Shown here: positions 11,594 through 22,579 of the stretch, one piece after another | How positions within the stretch are numbered: position 1 is the stretch's first letter | How the letters are laid out: each line of letters starts with the position of its first letter | NCBI GenBank assembly: GCA_014155875.1 | Contig: JACEFZ010001410.1 | Coordinates: forward strand, 124,001 to 188,000 | DNA length: 64,000 bases | From: Cepaea nemoralis | Taxonomy: Eukaryota > Mollusca > Gastropoda > Stylommatophora > Helicidae | Direction of reading: 5' to 3' | The notes under the pieces: generated by a model | The model's input: the letters and a program-made list of their open reading frames with translations, nothing else | Told to the model about the DNA's origin: nothing | Database searches by the model: none | Program-made: the position numbers and the translations under genes

Positions 11594-12155
11594 TCTTCTT
11601 CTTCAGCATTCCGAGCCAATGAGGTTCTTTGCTGCAGATACAAGCCATCTCCATTCATCTCTCTGGTTGACCTTCTCTTGCCAGTCACTGATTCCAAGTG
11701 CTTGTAGGTCTGTATGTATATTATCTCTCCACCGTCTTCTTGGTTTATCTCGGGGTCTTCGGTCATGTATTTCTTGAGTGTAAGCAAGTTTTTTTCCCCT
11801 ATTATCTTCCATTCTTTCCATATGCCCCAGCCATTGTAGTCTATTAGCCTTGATGATACCAGTGATTAGTGGGGACTTAAAACAGATTATAAATGTCTTT
11901 GTTGCTTCTTCTTTTCCACTCTCCACTTTGTGTATCACTAATGGGCCCAAAGATGCGTCTTAACACTTTCTTCTCAAATGTTTGTAACAAGGCTTCGTCT
12001 CCTTTAGTTGTACTCCAGGTTTCAGAGCCATACAGCACAACTGGTCTGATCAGTGTTTTGTATATTGTGATTTTGGTGTTATGAGATAGCGCCTTTGATT
12101 TTAGTAGATGTTGTAGTGCATAGTATATCTTATTTCCAGAGTTGATATATATAAG
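11591..12155 (-). pseudogene. (GAA)n-tailed LINE, 5'-truncated copy
   Basis: Reads on minus: [81 protein letters not shown] and ends ...NLIGSEC followed at once by (GAA)n. It is the same family as 28890-30913, with frameshifts. It has no RT or endonuclease domain. Confidence 0.9.
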
Positions 12156-12179
12156 TAAAAAAAAAAGGTCCATTTTAGA

Positions 12180-12412
12180 TGCCTTAGGTGCACTGAGTAT
12201 ATGATGCTAAACTCAGCACTGGGTGGGTGATTTGGTCAGTATCACACTTGGTCACCTTTTCCCTCAAGACATCTCTTGGTGCCAGTTTGAGGCTGAGTCC
12301 ACCTGGGAGCCCAGGTCAGTTTTACAAATTTAAATCTGCACAGATGCAGATCGAACCCATAACCACAGGGCTAGAAGGCAAGTGTCTTGTCATCGTCAAA
12401 GCACGGATCCCA
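12180..12412 (-). mobile_element. tRNA-derived SINE (family T)
   Basis: On minus: ATGACAAGACACTTGCCTTC, TAGCCCTGTGGTTATGGGTTCGATC (B box), then GACCTGGGCTCCCAGGTGGA, shared with the copy at 47690. It abuts the 57-bp satellite. Confidence 0.65.
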
Positions 12413-12817
12413 TATATATATATAGTGGAACCATAGTGCTGCTCATCCCATGCGAGCACGGATCCCATATAAATATTTATAGTGGAACCATAGTGCTGCT
12501 CATTCCATGCAAGCACGGCTCCCATATAAATATATATATAGTGGAACCATAGTGCTGCTACATTCCATGCAAGCACGGCTCCCATATAAATATATATATA
12601 GTGGAACCATAGTGCTGCTCATTCCATGCAAGCACGGCTCCCATATAAATATATATATAGTGGAACCATAGTGCTGCTACATTCCATGCAAGCACGGCTC
12701 CCATATAAATATATATAGTGGAACCATAGTGCTGCTCATCCCATGCAAGCACAGATCCCATATAAATATTTATAGTGGAACCATAGTGCTGCTCATTCCA
12801 TGCAAGCACTGCTCCCA
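12405..12817. repeat. 57-bp satellite block 1 (TATA-linked)
   Basis: About seven units of GTGGAACCATAGTGCTGCTC, ATTCCATGCAAGCACGGCTC, CCATATAAATATATATA. Further blocks at 14211-14420, 14950-15002 and 15685-15790 show the array was split by three LINE insertions. Confidence 0.92.
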
Positions 12818-14205
12818 TGTTGTTGTTTGTCCATCAAGATGGACCATTAATTTCATCCAGTGGGGTTGAAAGTATGGAGCCGTAAGTTCTAAGATGGATG
12901 ATAAGGCCTATTTTGGCTCTAAATGTTCTTTGACAATGTGGGCAAAGAATGCTTGATGTTCCAGGAGATCTCCTGCAATGGTTTTTCTGTCCAGTCTTTT
13001 CTTCACAAATCTTGCAGTCCTGGTTGCTTCACAAGTGACTGCACACTTATGCAATGATGCACGCCACGAATTACGGTCTTTAGTAGCAGTCTCCCAGGTG
13101 TCAAGATGAATTCCAAAAGCTTTCAGTGAGATTTTCAGCGTGTCTTTAAAGCGTTTCCTCTAGCCTGCCTTGGTAGCGTTTACCACAATGCAGCTCGCCG
13201 TAAAAAAATCGTTTAGGGAGCCTGTGATCTGGCATACGAGTTAAGTGACCAGCCCAGCGAATCTGATTCTTCATTAGTAGAGTGTGGATACTGAGCATGG
13301 ATGCTCTTTCTAGAACTTCAGTGTCAGGGAATCTTGTCTTGTCATGTAATCTTCAATAGCTTCCTAAGGCAGACTGTGTGAAAGTGGTTTAATTTCCTAG
13401 CATGTCGCTGATAAACAGTCCATGTTTCACAAGCATATAGCAGTGTGGATAATACAACTGCTTTATAGACTTTCAGCTTTGTTTGCAGGCTTATTCCATT
13501 TCTGTCCCATACATTCTTGTACAGTCTGCCAAAGGCCGCGCTGGCCTTGGAGATTCTTGCATTCACTTCGTCATCAATTGTGGCAGCTTGTTACACAGTG
13601 CTGCCAAGATAGGTGAATTTGTCCACAACACTTAGTCTATGACCGTTCACCTTGATATTCGGCACGGTGTGATTATTCCCTGGAGCTGGCTGGTACATAA
13701 CTACAGTCTTCTCCAAGTTGATATTGAGCCCAAAGTTGGCACAGGCATATGAGAAAGCTGAAACATTGTGTTGCATGTCTGCCTCTGAGTTGGCATATAG
13801 AGCGCAATCATCAGCAAACAGCAGTTCTCTGACGGTGTCGCTGTTAGCTTTGGTTTTGGCTTTCAGCCTTCTGAGATTGAACAACTTTCCATCCATGTGG
13901 TAGTTGATGTCTATTCCAATGTCATTGTTCTCGAAGGCATTCGTCAGCATAGCTGAAAACATGAGGCTGAACAGTGTTGGTGCCAGGACACATCCTTGCT
14001 TCACTCCATTGGTGACAGGAAAGGGCTCAGACAGTTCACCATTTTCCTGTACTCTTGCCTGCATACCATCTGAAATAGCCACACTATTTGGACAAACTTT
14101 CGTGGACAGCCACATTTTGCCATAATCTTCCACAGCCCTTCTCTGCTGAATGTATCAAAAGCCTTGGTAAGGTCATTGAAAGTAGAGAACATTTCAGAGT
14201 TCTGA
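12818..14205 (-). pseudogene. LINE with reverse transcriptase, truncated at 5'
   Basis: Minus frame: LTKAFDTFSREGLWKIMAKC, GVKQGCVLAPTLFSLMFSAM, LLFADDCALYA (the catalytic FADD), KFTYLGSTV, then [20 protein letters not shown] and, after frameshifts, RWAGHLTRMPDHRLPKRFFYGEL and a C2H2-like CPHCQRTFRAKIGLIIHL near 12870-12950. Open frames cover 13591-14133 and 13342-13566. Stops and frameshifts make it a pseudogene. It ends in GACAAACAACAA and lies inside the 57-bp satellite. Confidence 0.88.
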
Positions 14206-14210
14206 TAACA

Positions 14211-14420
14211 ATCCCATGCAATCACGGCTCCCATATATATATATAGTGGAACCATAGTGCTGTTCATCTCATGCAAGCACAGCTCCCATATCTATATAGT
14301 GGAACCATAGTGCTGCTCATCCCATGCAAGCACATCTACCATATCTATATATATAATGGAATCATAGTGCTGCTACATCCCATGCAAGCACAGCTCCCAT
14401 ACATATATATATATAGTTAT
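14211..14420. repeat. 57-bp satellite block 2
   Basis: Four units of the GTGGAACCATAGTGCTGCTC repeat, with TATA linkers of different lengths, between two LINE insertions. Confidence 0.9.
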
Positions 14421-14424
14421 CAGT

Positions 14425-14950
14425 TGGGGTTTCGTCATTGCATTCCGGACAGGTCTATGGGTGCTCAGATCCTCCCCCCAGCATATGCATCAGCGTCTAG
14501 TGGCTAATAGTGCCAGTTCTGTGTTGGTTGACGAGGCTCCTCATTTTCCCGATGTACCTCTTGTGTCTGGCCGTGCCAATTCTTACTCCCAAGTCTTTCA
14601 TCCTGGACAGCGATGTGGATTCACTGACGTCAAAGTCTTTGGTTCTCAACATCTCTTTAAGGATGTTAATAACATCGGCACGATCTAAGGGCTGGCCATC
14701 TGCAGGGGGTGCAGAGCCGGCCAATTTATAAGCTCGTTCATTTCCCTCGACTCCCGATTGTCCCAGGACGAAGATGAAGGTAACCTTACAGACAACGGAC
14801 TTCCGCAGCGAATCAGTCCACTGTATACGTACATATCCAGCATCCACCCTCCGAATCATGCTCATTGAATCACTTAGTACACACACATTGGTATAATGCT
14901 GTGATTCTAGCCACATGAAAGCCTGTGTAACTGCCATCACTTAATCAACG
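14425..14950 (-). pseudogene. LINE RNase H fragment
   Basis: Minus frame 14497-14940: VTQAFMWLESQHYTNVCVLS, DSMSMIRRVDAGYVRIQW, GVEGNERAYKLAGSAPPADG, KDLGVRIGTARHKRYIGKM. This is the RNase H domain and C-terminal end of an I/R1-type LINE. A fragment of the same family lies at 46798-47130. No RT remains. Confidence 0.8.
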
Positions 14951-15002
14951 CCATATATATATAGTGAAACCATAGTGCTGCTACATCCCACGCAAGCACG
15001 GC
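14951..15002. repeat. 57-bp satellite block 3 (single unit)
   Basis: One unit (ATATATATAGTGAAACCATA, GTGCTGCTACATCCCACGC) squeezed between two LINE insertions. Confidence 0.85.
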
Positions 15003-15684
15003 TACCACATACAAATAGATAATATGACCATTAAAAGAACGGAAACATACAAATACCTGGGTACAATCTTCAACTGCTCCAACATCATAAGGGAAGAAAT
15101 ACAAACTAGAATCAATTCTGGAAATAAGATATACTATGCACTACAACACCTGCTAAAATCAAATGTGCTGTCTCATAACACCAAGATCACAATTTACAAA
15201 ATACTGATCAGACCAGTTGTGCTGTATGGCTCTGAAACCTGGAGTACATCTAAAGGAGACGAAGCCTTGTTACAAACCTTTGAGAAGAAAGTGTTAAGAC
15301 ACATCTTTGGGTCCATTAGGGATACACAAAGTGGAGAGTGGAAAAGAAGAAGCAATAAAGACATTTATGATCTGTTTAAGTTCCCATTATCACTGGTATC
15401 ATGAAGGCTAATAGACTACAATGGCTGGGGCATATGGAAAGAATGGAAGATAATAGGGAAAAAAACTCGCTTATACTCAAGAAATACATGACCGTCGACC
15501 CCGAGGTAAACCAAGAAGACGGTGGAGAGATTATATACATACAGACCTACAAGTACTTGGAATCAGCGACTGGCAAGAGAAGATCAACCAGAGAGACGAA
15601 TGGAGATGGTTTGTATCTGCAGCAAAGAACCTAAATGGCTCGGAATGCTGAAGAAGAAGAAGAAGAAGAAGAAGAAGAAGAAGA
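15003..15684 (+). pseudogene. (GAA)n-tailed LINE, 5'-truncated copy
   Basis: Starts MTIKRTETYKYLGTIFNCSN and runs through VVLYGSETWSTSKGDEALLQ and [14 protein letters not shown], with two frameshifts, to NLNGSEC and (GAA)9 or so. It is nearly collinear with 30258-30913. The 5' junction shares CCACATA with the satellite, consistent with target-primed insertion at microhomology. Confidence 0.92.
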
Positions 15685-15790
15685 TATATATATATAGTGG
15701 AACCATAGTGCTGCTACATCCCATGCAAGCACAGCTCCCATATAAATATATATAGTGGAACCATAATGCTACTACATCCCATGAGAGACA
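15685..15790. repeat. 57-bp satellite block 4
   Basis: Two units (ATATATATAGTGGAACCATA, GTGCTGCTACATCCCATGC) that end the array. Confidence 0.88.
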
Positions 15791-15910
15791 GGAGAAACAT
15801 CAAAATCATAATTGTCATTATCATCATCATTTAGTGGCATGTCCTATGAGAACTTAGCCCTCATAACAGTTTTTTAACTGATTCACTGCCAAACAACAAG
15901 TAGGTATAGA

Positions 15911-16340
15911 CCAAACATGGTTCACAATCAAATGAACAAGTATTATCATCCAAACATGGTTCACAATCAAATGAACAAGTATTATCATCCAAACATGGTT
16001 CACAATCACATGAACAAGTATTATCATCCAAACATGGTTCACAATCAAATGAACAAGTATTATCATCCAAACATGGTTCACAATCAAATGAACAAGTATT
16101 ATCATCCAAACATGGTTCACAATCACATGAACAAGTATTATCATCCAAACATGGTTCACAATCAAATGAACAAGTATTATCATCCAAACATGGTTCACAA
16201 TCAAATGAACAAGTATTATCCTCCAAACATGGTTCACAATCAAATGAACAAGTATTATCATCCAAACATGGTTCACAATCAAATGAACAAGTATTATCAT
16301 CCAAACATGGTTCACAATCAAATGAACAAGTATTATCATG
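15911..16340. repeat. 39-bp minisatellite, 11 copies
   Basis: Unit CCAAACATGGTTCACAATCA, AATGAACAAGTATTATCAT, with a second variant ending CACATGAAC. Because 39 is a multiple of three and the unit lacks stops in several frames, long artefactual open frames occur on both strands. Confidence 0.96.
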
Positions 16341-16494
16341 TAACATTCCATTCAGTAAGCATTGCAATTACCATGAAAAATAACACAATGACTCTAGTAT
16401 GTCGATATATCATCCTGTCCAAATAGGAGGTCACATCCGGTGATATATTATATTATCCTTTGCCACTGAATCAGTTAAAATCTATACCATCAGC

Positions 16495-16995
16495 CAGATG
16501 TGCTGCCTCTGTTCGTAACATCGGTTCCAGTCCTGCCTCTGTTCGTAACATTGATTCCAGTCCTGTTTCTGTTCGTGACATTGATTCCAGCGTGGGTTAT
16601 TTTGTACGAATTTACGTTCAGTTGTTATGATATCGTAAAATTGATTCTAGCATGGGCTATTTTGTACACATTTATGTTCAGTTGTTGTGATATCGTAAAT
16701 TTGATTCCAGTATGGGTTATTTTGTAAAAATGTACATTCAGTTGTTATATAGTAAAATTGATTCTAGCATGGATTATTTTGTACGAATTTACGTTCAGTT
16801 GTTATGATATCATAAAATTGATTCTAGCATGGATTGTTTTGTACGAATTTACGTTCAGTTGTTATGATATCATAAAATTGATTCTAGCATGGGTTATTTT
16901 GTACACATTTATGTTCAGTTGTTATGATACCATAACATTGATTCCAGCATGGGTTATTTTGTACACATTTATGTTCAGTTATGATATCTATTCAT
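16495..16995. repeat. ~60-bp minisatellite
   Basis: Seven or eight units of TTGATTCTAGCATGGGTTAT, TTTGTACACATTTATGTTCA, GTTGTTATGATATCGTAAAA. The first units are shorter (TCTGTTCGTAACATTGATTC). Confidence 0.88.
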
Positions 16996-17275
16996 TTCTA
17001 TTTGTTGTTGTTATCACTGCGATCTTAGAACCTGTTATCCTAAAATGCGTATACTTACTTCATTGACTTTCATTCATGATCTATAGCTTGACCCTTTTAT
17101 ATACTTCCTTGTTATATTTGCTGCGAGACAAGAAGCATCTTTAGGAACGTTATTATGTTGGTCGTCGCTTAAAGTCTAATATGTTGGTTCTTGAACCAAT
17201 CAATCAATAAATCATGTTACATTCTTATTGTTGGAAGTAAAAGATATGTTAGACTATAAATCACCACCATCTTAC

Positions 17276-17463
17276 CACATCCATCCATAATTTTCATTTC
17301 TCCTGGAAAGCACAGCCACTGGAAGTCCATGGTGTTAATGCTCCCAGGCACGGTGCGATAGCTTTGCTGGTTGTACAGAAAATGGATGAGGGTTGCCAAT
17401 TTCTCCAGCTCATACTTCAAGTCGGCTACTATCCTCTTCATCTGACCAGGGCTGAAGCCATCA
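17276..17463 (-). CDS. Exon 16: unassigned extracellular exon
   Basis: Residues 897-959. Includes a probable helix (MKRIVADLKYELEKLATLIH) followed by MDFQWLCFPGEMKIMDGCG. The Cys pair may close the domain begun in exons 14 and 15. Phase 2 in, phase 1 out; acceptor CCCACAG, donor GTAAGA. Large repeats (17.5-25.4 kb) separate it from exon 15. Confidence 0.75.
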
Positions 17464-17594
17464 CTGTGGGACGTGCAAACAATTCTGACATGAAATAACT
17501 ATGGCATGATAGAGAACTTATTAAGGTAAACTAAACATTACTGACTGCACAGGTGGATAGAAAACACCCAGAGCAGACAACCAACAAGAGTAAC

Positions 17595-17850
17595 CATATC
17601 TTCATCATCATCATCATGTGTCATGCAACTGACATAGGCAATCATATCTCCACAGATCTCGGTGTTCTGGATTAGCTCTGCTCATTAAACTCCTCCATGC
17701 CACCCTCTCAGTCCATCCAGCATGTTTTCTCTCAGTCTGCCTCGGCCTCTTCTCCCACTGGTCTTTCCTGTCAACACAATGTTTTCCAATGCCTCTCTTC
17801 TCATCACATGGCCAAAGAATGCAGTTTATTTTAGTTGTGTATCATGTTCT
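17595..17850 (-). pseudogene. 3' end of (GAT)n-tailed LINE
   Basis: Minus-strand reading in broken frames: ILWPCDEKRGIGKHCVDRK, KRPRQTERKHAGWTERVAW, PEHRDLWRYDC, then (GATGAT)n. It matches the C-terminal end at 27285-27608. Confidence 0.65.
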
Positions 17851-19245
17851 ACTTTTATTAACCTCTTCCAGGTGGTTGAACAAATATGAAGCCAATATTG
17901 AGAAGCAAATGACAACTATTAGTCTTAACTCCAGTTGTTTATAGAATCAGTGGCAAATTCTCAGAATGTTATCAGTATTTGTCATCCAACACTGACATCC
18001 CAACACTCAGAGCATACCCATAAGTGCCATGTTTCTCTTAGAACAGGTGTGGGTAAACGTTTTGTGTGTAGGGCCACATTGACAAGTGTATAGCTAATGG
18101 GGGACTGCAAATATATTATGTTCACTTTGTTTATAGCAACCTATCACAGTAAATAATTATGAATTATTTATAGGTTATTAAACAGTATAAATAACTAATT
18201 ATTGCAATTTTATTTTTCTTATACACTTATACATTATATTTTACAATATGGACAAACACATTTACTAATTTGTTAACAAGATTTAAAATTTTTTTATTAT
18301 AACACATTAAAAAAAAATTATCTATCAAATGGCTTTAATGTAGACACAAACCGATTACATTGTCACTACAACTGTTGATTTCTAATGAGATGTAAGTAAC
18401 TGCTTGCAATTTTTGACAATATTCTTAAAATCTGGAGCAAGTTTACTTGTTGAAATTCGCATGATAGCATGCAAGGTGCAGTCAGACAATAAAGACATAT
18501 TCTTAGATTTGTTGATCTTCAAGCAAGAAAATGCTTGTTTGCAAATGTATGTTGATCCAAACAATGATACAAGTTTAGCTGCAAAGTTTTTCAAGTTGGG
18601 AAATGATTCTTCTGATAAAGATCCATAGAAATCCAGCAAACCATCTGACTTGAATTACTCTTTCAGGTCATGATCTGCTTGTAAGTCAAGCAGCTCCAAC
18701 TGTATGTCCTCTGTGGCTAGTATCCGCTTTTGCACTAAAAGGAGAACTGAGATTATTGAACTGTGGCTCTAAGTTCTTAAATCTTGGAATCTCCTTCCAA
18801 ATTCTTCAGTCAATGCATCTAATTGGCTTTGTACTTTTCAGTCATTTCACCATAAATGGTTTCTTGTTTCAGCAAAGGGGAAGTGACAAAACCTTTCTTC
18901 ACTTGCTTGTCTGAAGAACAGTGAGAGTTTTGCCTGAAATGATTTTACATGTACATACAATTAATATGTAAAACACACCATTGCCCTGAAGTTTGACATT
19001 CAGTTCATTTAACTTTTCCATAATTTCAATGGCAAACATAAAGTCTAACTGCCACTCTTTATTGACAATGTTAGTATTAAAGTCACATTCAATGCTCTTC
19101 ATCTCTAGGAACATCACTATTTCTTCTCTGAGGTCCCACACTTGCCTCAACACCTTGCTGAGACTCAGCCATCGAACACTGATGTGGTACAGAACATCGG
19201 AATGTTCAGTTTCCAAATCATCAAGTAATACCTTGAACTGTCTGT

Positions 19246-19388
19246 CCCGGTAAGGTTAACCCGGTCAACAAATGCCCACAGAAGTTGGATGTGTCGGCCT
19301 AACAGCGCAAGAACGCAGCTCTGCTATAAACAGGCACAACGCAATCACGTCCGAAAAAAAACTCTGGATGAACGCAGAAGAAGAAGAA
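19246..19388 (+). mobile_element. Short (GAA)-tailed retroposon, 143 bp (family G)
   Basis: Flanked by 11-bp duplications GAACTGTCTGT (19235-19245, 19389-19399). It starts CCCGGTAAGGTTAACCCGG and ends ACTCTGGATGAACGCAGAAG with more GAA. It is very similar to the last ~145 bp of the LINE at 34622-38924 and to the insert at 35142-35259. Confidence 0.88.
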
Positions 19389-20533
19389 GAACTGTCTGTG
19401 ATTAAGTCCTCTTGATCTGATGAGGTTGATGACACTGACAACTGAGTCAATAACATGCTTGATATTCAAAACAGTTTTACACAGACTTTCTTGATGGATC
19501 ACACAGTGAAGTGGTAATAATGTGTGGTCAGGATATTCTGCCTTAATCTTATCACTTATCAACTTTACCAGACCTACATTTTTTCTAGTCAAAGCAAAGC
19601 TCTGTCAGTTGTAAAACTTGCCATCTTGTTCCAAACCAACCCAGTTCTTTCAATACAGTTAGTAACAGCAATGAATATATAATGGCCTGTGGTTGTGTCT
19701 TTGAGTGACTCAACAATCAGTAACTCTTCAGTGAGTTTGATAGAAGTGTTTATTCCACGTATAAATAACAATAATTTGGCAGTATCATGTACACTGGTAC
19801 TCTCATCCAATGCAAGAGAGTACCACAAAAATTGTTTACTTGCATCTTGAAGTTTATGCATCAAATTGTCACTTATCTTGTCAACATGTCTGACCACAGC
19901 TCTCCTTGATAAAGTATTATTGTCAAATTTGTTTTTTTTTGGTTCTGGACACATACTGTTTGCTGCATCTAGCAAACATTACTTGATGAACTCGCCATCA
20001 GAAAATGGCTCATTCTGTTTTACAATTCTGTGTGACAGCATAAGACTAGCTTCTGTTGCAGCATCTTGAATTGAAGACTGTTCAGTGAAAACAGTTTGCT
20101 GTTTCTCCAAATTTTTCACCAACTCAAGGCATTTCCTTTCCCTATCTTCGGTTGTTAAATTGTATCCAAAATCAGAATGTTTTGTTTGATAATGTCTGTC
20201 TTTTAAAATTTTACTCCTTGAAGACAGTCACTGACTCATGACACAACAAGCAAATTGATTTGCTACCAACTTTTATAAAACAGTACTTAGCTGTCCATTC
20301 ATCATTAAAAACACAGCATTCGTCTTCAATCTTATGTTTTTTTAGTGACACTCATTGTTTTAATAAAATTCTAACAGTTAGAATTTTACAAAAGTGTAAA
20401 ACGGAAATGAAACAAAACCTACTTCCAGCTTTGTGTGAAAATAAAATATTTGGAAAACAAGGAGTAAACTCAGAATAAATTTCAGAAATATATCAAGACT
20501 ACTACAACAAAAAAATTAATTTGAACACTAGAA

Positions 20534-20613
20534 ATGACGAATGGAGACGGCTTGTATCTGCAGCAAAGAACCTCAATGGCTCGGAATGCTGAAGAAGAAG
20601 AAGAAGAAGAAGA
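20534..20613 (+). mobile_element. 3' tail of (GAA)n LINE inside the hAT
   Basis: GACGAATGGAGACGGCTTGT, GCAAAGAACCTCAATGGCTC, GGAATGC then (TGAA)(GAA)n, the last ~80 bp of the 28890-30913 family. Confidence 0.88.
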
Positions 20614-21235
20614 CTGTAAATGTGGAAATAATTTATAACAGCAAAAAACTTTTAAATTTAATATTTTCTTGCAAAATAAATTATTTGATTCAATGAAGAA
20701 ATATCTGTTTTTCATAAAATCATCCTTATTAAATTTTTACATGTCGATAAATATTTCTCTATATTAAAATCGATAAATTTGCATTTTAGTATTACATTAC
20801 GAAGGTCAAGGACTCTTTACAAAAATAGAAAATTAGAAAGAAATGTTATCAAAAATGTTAAAACAATCATAATGGTACATGAAATTCTTTAAAATTCAAC
20901 AAAATAACTTAAAAATGAAGTAAACAGTTTTATTTCTAAATGCCCTTGATGGCCGCATAATATCAGTTGCCATGCCACATGCGGCCTGTGGGCCGCAGTT
21001 TGCCACCCCTGTCTTAGAAGATAGTTAAGAGTACGGATGCTTCTACTTCCTGTGGCCAACGATTATTCATGTATCTACTGTCCTCCGTCTTGTTTCTTCC
21101 TGCTGGTGTAAATTGGATCCTTGTAGTCACATGTAGTCATGGATGTGTGTTTTCTTGTGAAAAACAGCCAACATTTGTAAACAGAATCTTGTCTCTCTTG
21201 TTCAGCCTGGAAGCCAGCAGCATTGACTGAGAGTC

Positions 21236-22040
21236 AGTTATGATGACACTGACAACTGAGTCTCAGAAAGTCATCTCAGAGTTGGAGTATCAGAAAATCA
21301 TCTCAGAGCTGGAGTCTCAGAAAGTCATCTCAGAGTTGGGAGTATCAGAAAATCATCTCAGTGCTGGAGTCTCAGAAAGTCATCTCAGAGTTGGAGTATC
21401 AGAAAATCACCTCAGTGCTGGAGTCTCAGAAAGTCATCTCAGAGTTGGAATATCAGAAAATCATCTCAGTGCTGGAGTCTCAGAAAATCATCTCAGTGCT
21501 GGAGTCTCAGAAAGTCATCTCAGAGTTGGAGTATCAGAAAATCATCTCAGTGCTGGAGTCTCAGAAAGTCATCTCAGAGTAGGAGTATCAGAAAATCATC
21601 TCAGTGCTGGAGTCTCAGAAAGTCATCTCAGAGTTGGAGTATCAGAAAATCATCTCAGTGCTGGAGTCTCAGAAAGTCATCTTAGAGTTGGAGTCTCAGA
21701 AAGTCATCTCAGAGTTGGAGTATCAGAAAGTCATCTCAGAGTTGGAGTATCAGAAAGTCATCTCAGAGTTGGAGTCTCAGAAAGTCATCTCAGAGTTGGA
21801 GTCTCAGAAAGTCATCTCAGAGTTGGAGTCTCAGAAAGTCATCTCAGAGTTGGAGTATCAGAAAGTCGTCTCAGAGGTGGAGTCTAAGAAAGTAATCTTA
21901 GAATTTTAGTCTCAGAAATTCATCTCAGAGTTGGAGTCTCAGAAAGTCATCTAAGAATTTTAGTCTAAGAAAGTCATCTCAGAGTTGGAGTATCAGAAAG
22001 TCTTCTCAAAATTGAGTATCAGAAAGTCATCTCAAAGCTC
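21236..22040. repeat. 27-bp minisatellite, about 29 copies
   Basis: Unit GAGTTGGAGTATCAGAAAAT CATCTCA, often alternating with GTGCTGGAGTCTCAGAAAGT, giving a 54-bp higher-order unit in the first half and plain 27-bp units in the second. The 9-residue open frames (such as SELESQKVI) are artefacts of the period. Confidence 0.95.
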
Positions 22041-22384
22041 TAGTGACAACCTCAACATCCCCTCACATGTCAAACTCCCATCATCCAGTCTCAAGTATAA
22101 ATCAATATTTGTTATTTTGCACACCAAAATTTAAGATGCTTAAGATTTAATGCAATTTTATAAGATTGTGTTAAACAATGTTTCTAACAAATAGGTTGCG
22201 TTTTTATGTTCAGGAAGCTTACCAACACAATGGTGGACACAAAACCAAGGATATGAAAATACAAAAGGCAAGGGAAGTGGTTGATGATCAAGAGCCTTTC
22301 TAGCGGGCCATAATGAGAGATGACATTCTGTAAGGGACTTGCTACATGATGATCATAATGATGTTTTATTTGTATTTTAGTAAA

Positions 22385-22578
22385 TGTATACTTCAAGTAA
22401 AAAGCTGGGGAGAAGGGGAAAGCTGGAGTATATCAACACAAATGAAAAATTGCAGCAGAGGAGAGGCAGGGGGAGACCAAGAGAGAAGATACCAATACCA
22501 GAAATGATTGGCAGCACACGAGATAGAGAACTATGGACAGATATGATCAACAAAACCACATGGCATGAACTATAAGAA
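22385..22578 (+). pseudogene. LINE C-terminal remnant
   Basis: KLGRRGKLEYINTNEKLQQR, RGRGRPREKIPIPEM, RDRELWTDMINKTTWHEL. The basic 'RGRGRPR' block and final W...M motif are typical of RTE-type LINE C termini. It has no catalytic region. Confidence 0.6.
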
Positions 22579-22579
22579 G

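Larger units (their letters stand above)
18044..21011 (-). mobile_element. Complete hAT transposon (GTF2IRD2-like transposase, broken)
   Basis: Both ends have matching imperfect terminal repeats (CAGGTGTGGGTAAACGTTTTG at left; CAGGGGTGGCAAACTGCGGC reading in from the right), flanked by identical 8-bp target duplications TCTTAGAA (18036-18043, 21012-21019). The minus-strand transposase is in pieces: YSLALDESTSVHDTAKLLLF and TGLVWNKMASFTTD (19589-19975), LVKLISDKIKAEYPDHTLLP and LHCVIHQESLCKTVLN (about 19400-19590), MEFLEMK-type middle part (18899-19216), and the C-terminal dimerisation region KLVSLFGSTYICKQAFSCLK and INKSKNMSLLSDCTLHAIMR (18382-18639). Stops and frameshifts, one short retroposon (19246-19388) and one LINE tail (20534-20613) show that it is dead. 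Confidence 0.92.

Noticed and set aside
15854..16367. 168-codon Cys-rich open frame on the minus strand
   Set aside because: Artefact of an 11-copy 39-bp tandem repeat that happens to lack stops; other frames and the other strand are equally open.
18382..19975. GTF2I-repeat-like protein considered as a host gene
   Set aside because: It is the transposase of a complete hAT with TCTTAGAA duplications; the frames are broken and split by retroposons.
21240..21909. Open frames with repeated SELESQKVI, reminiscent of coiled coil
   Set aside because: Period of nine residues comes from a 27-bp minisatellite; no heptad, no splice sites, two frames open.
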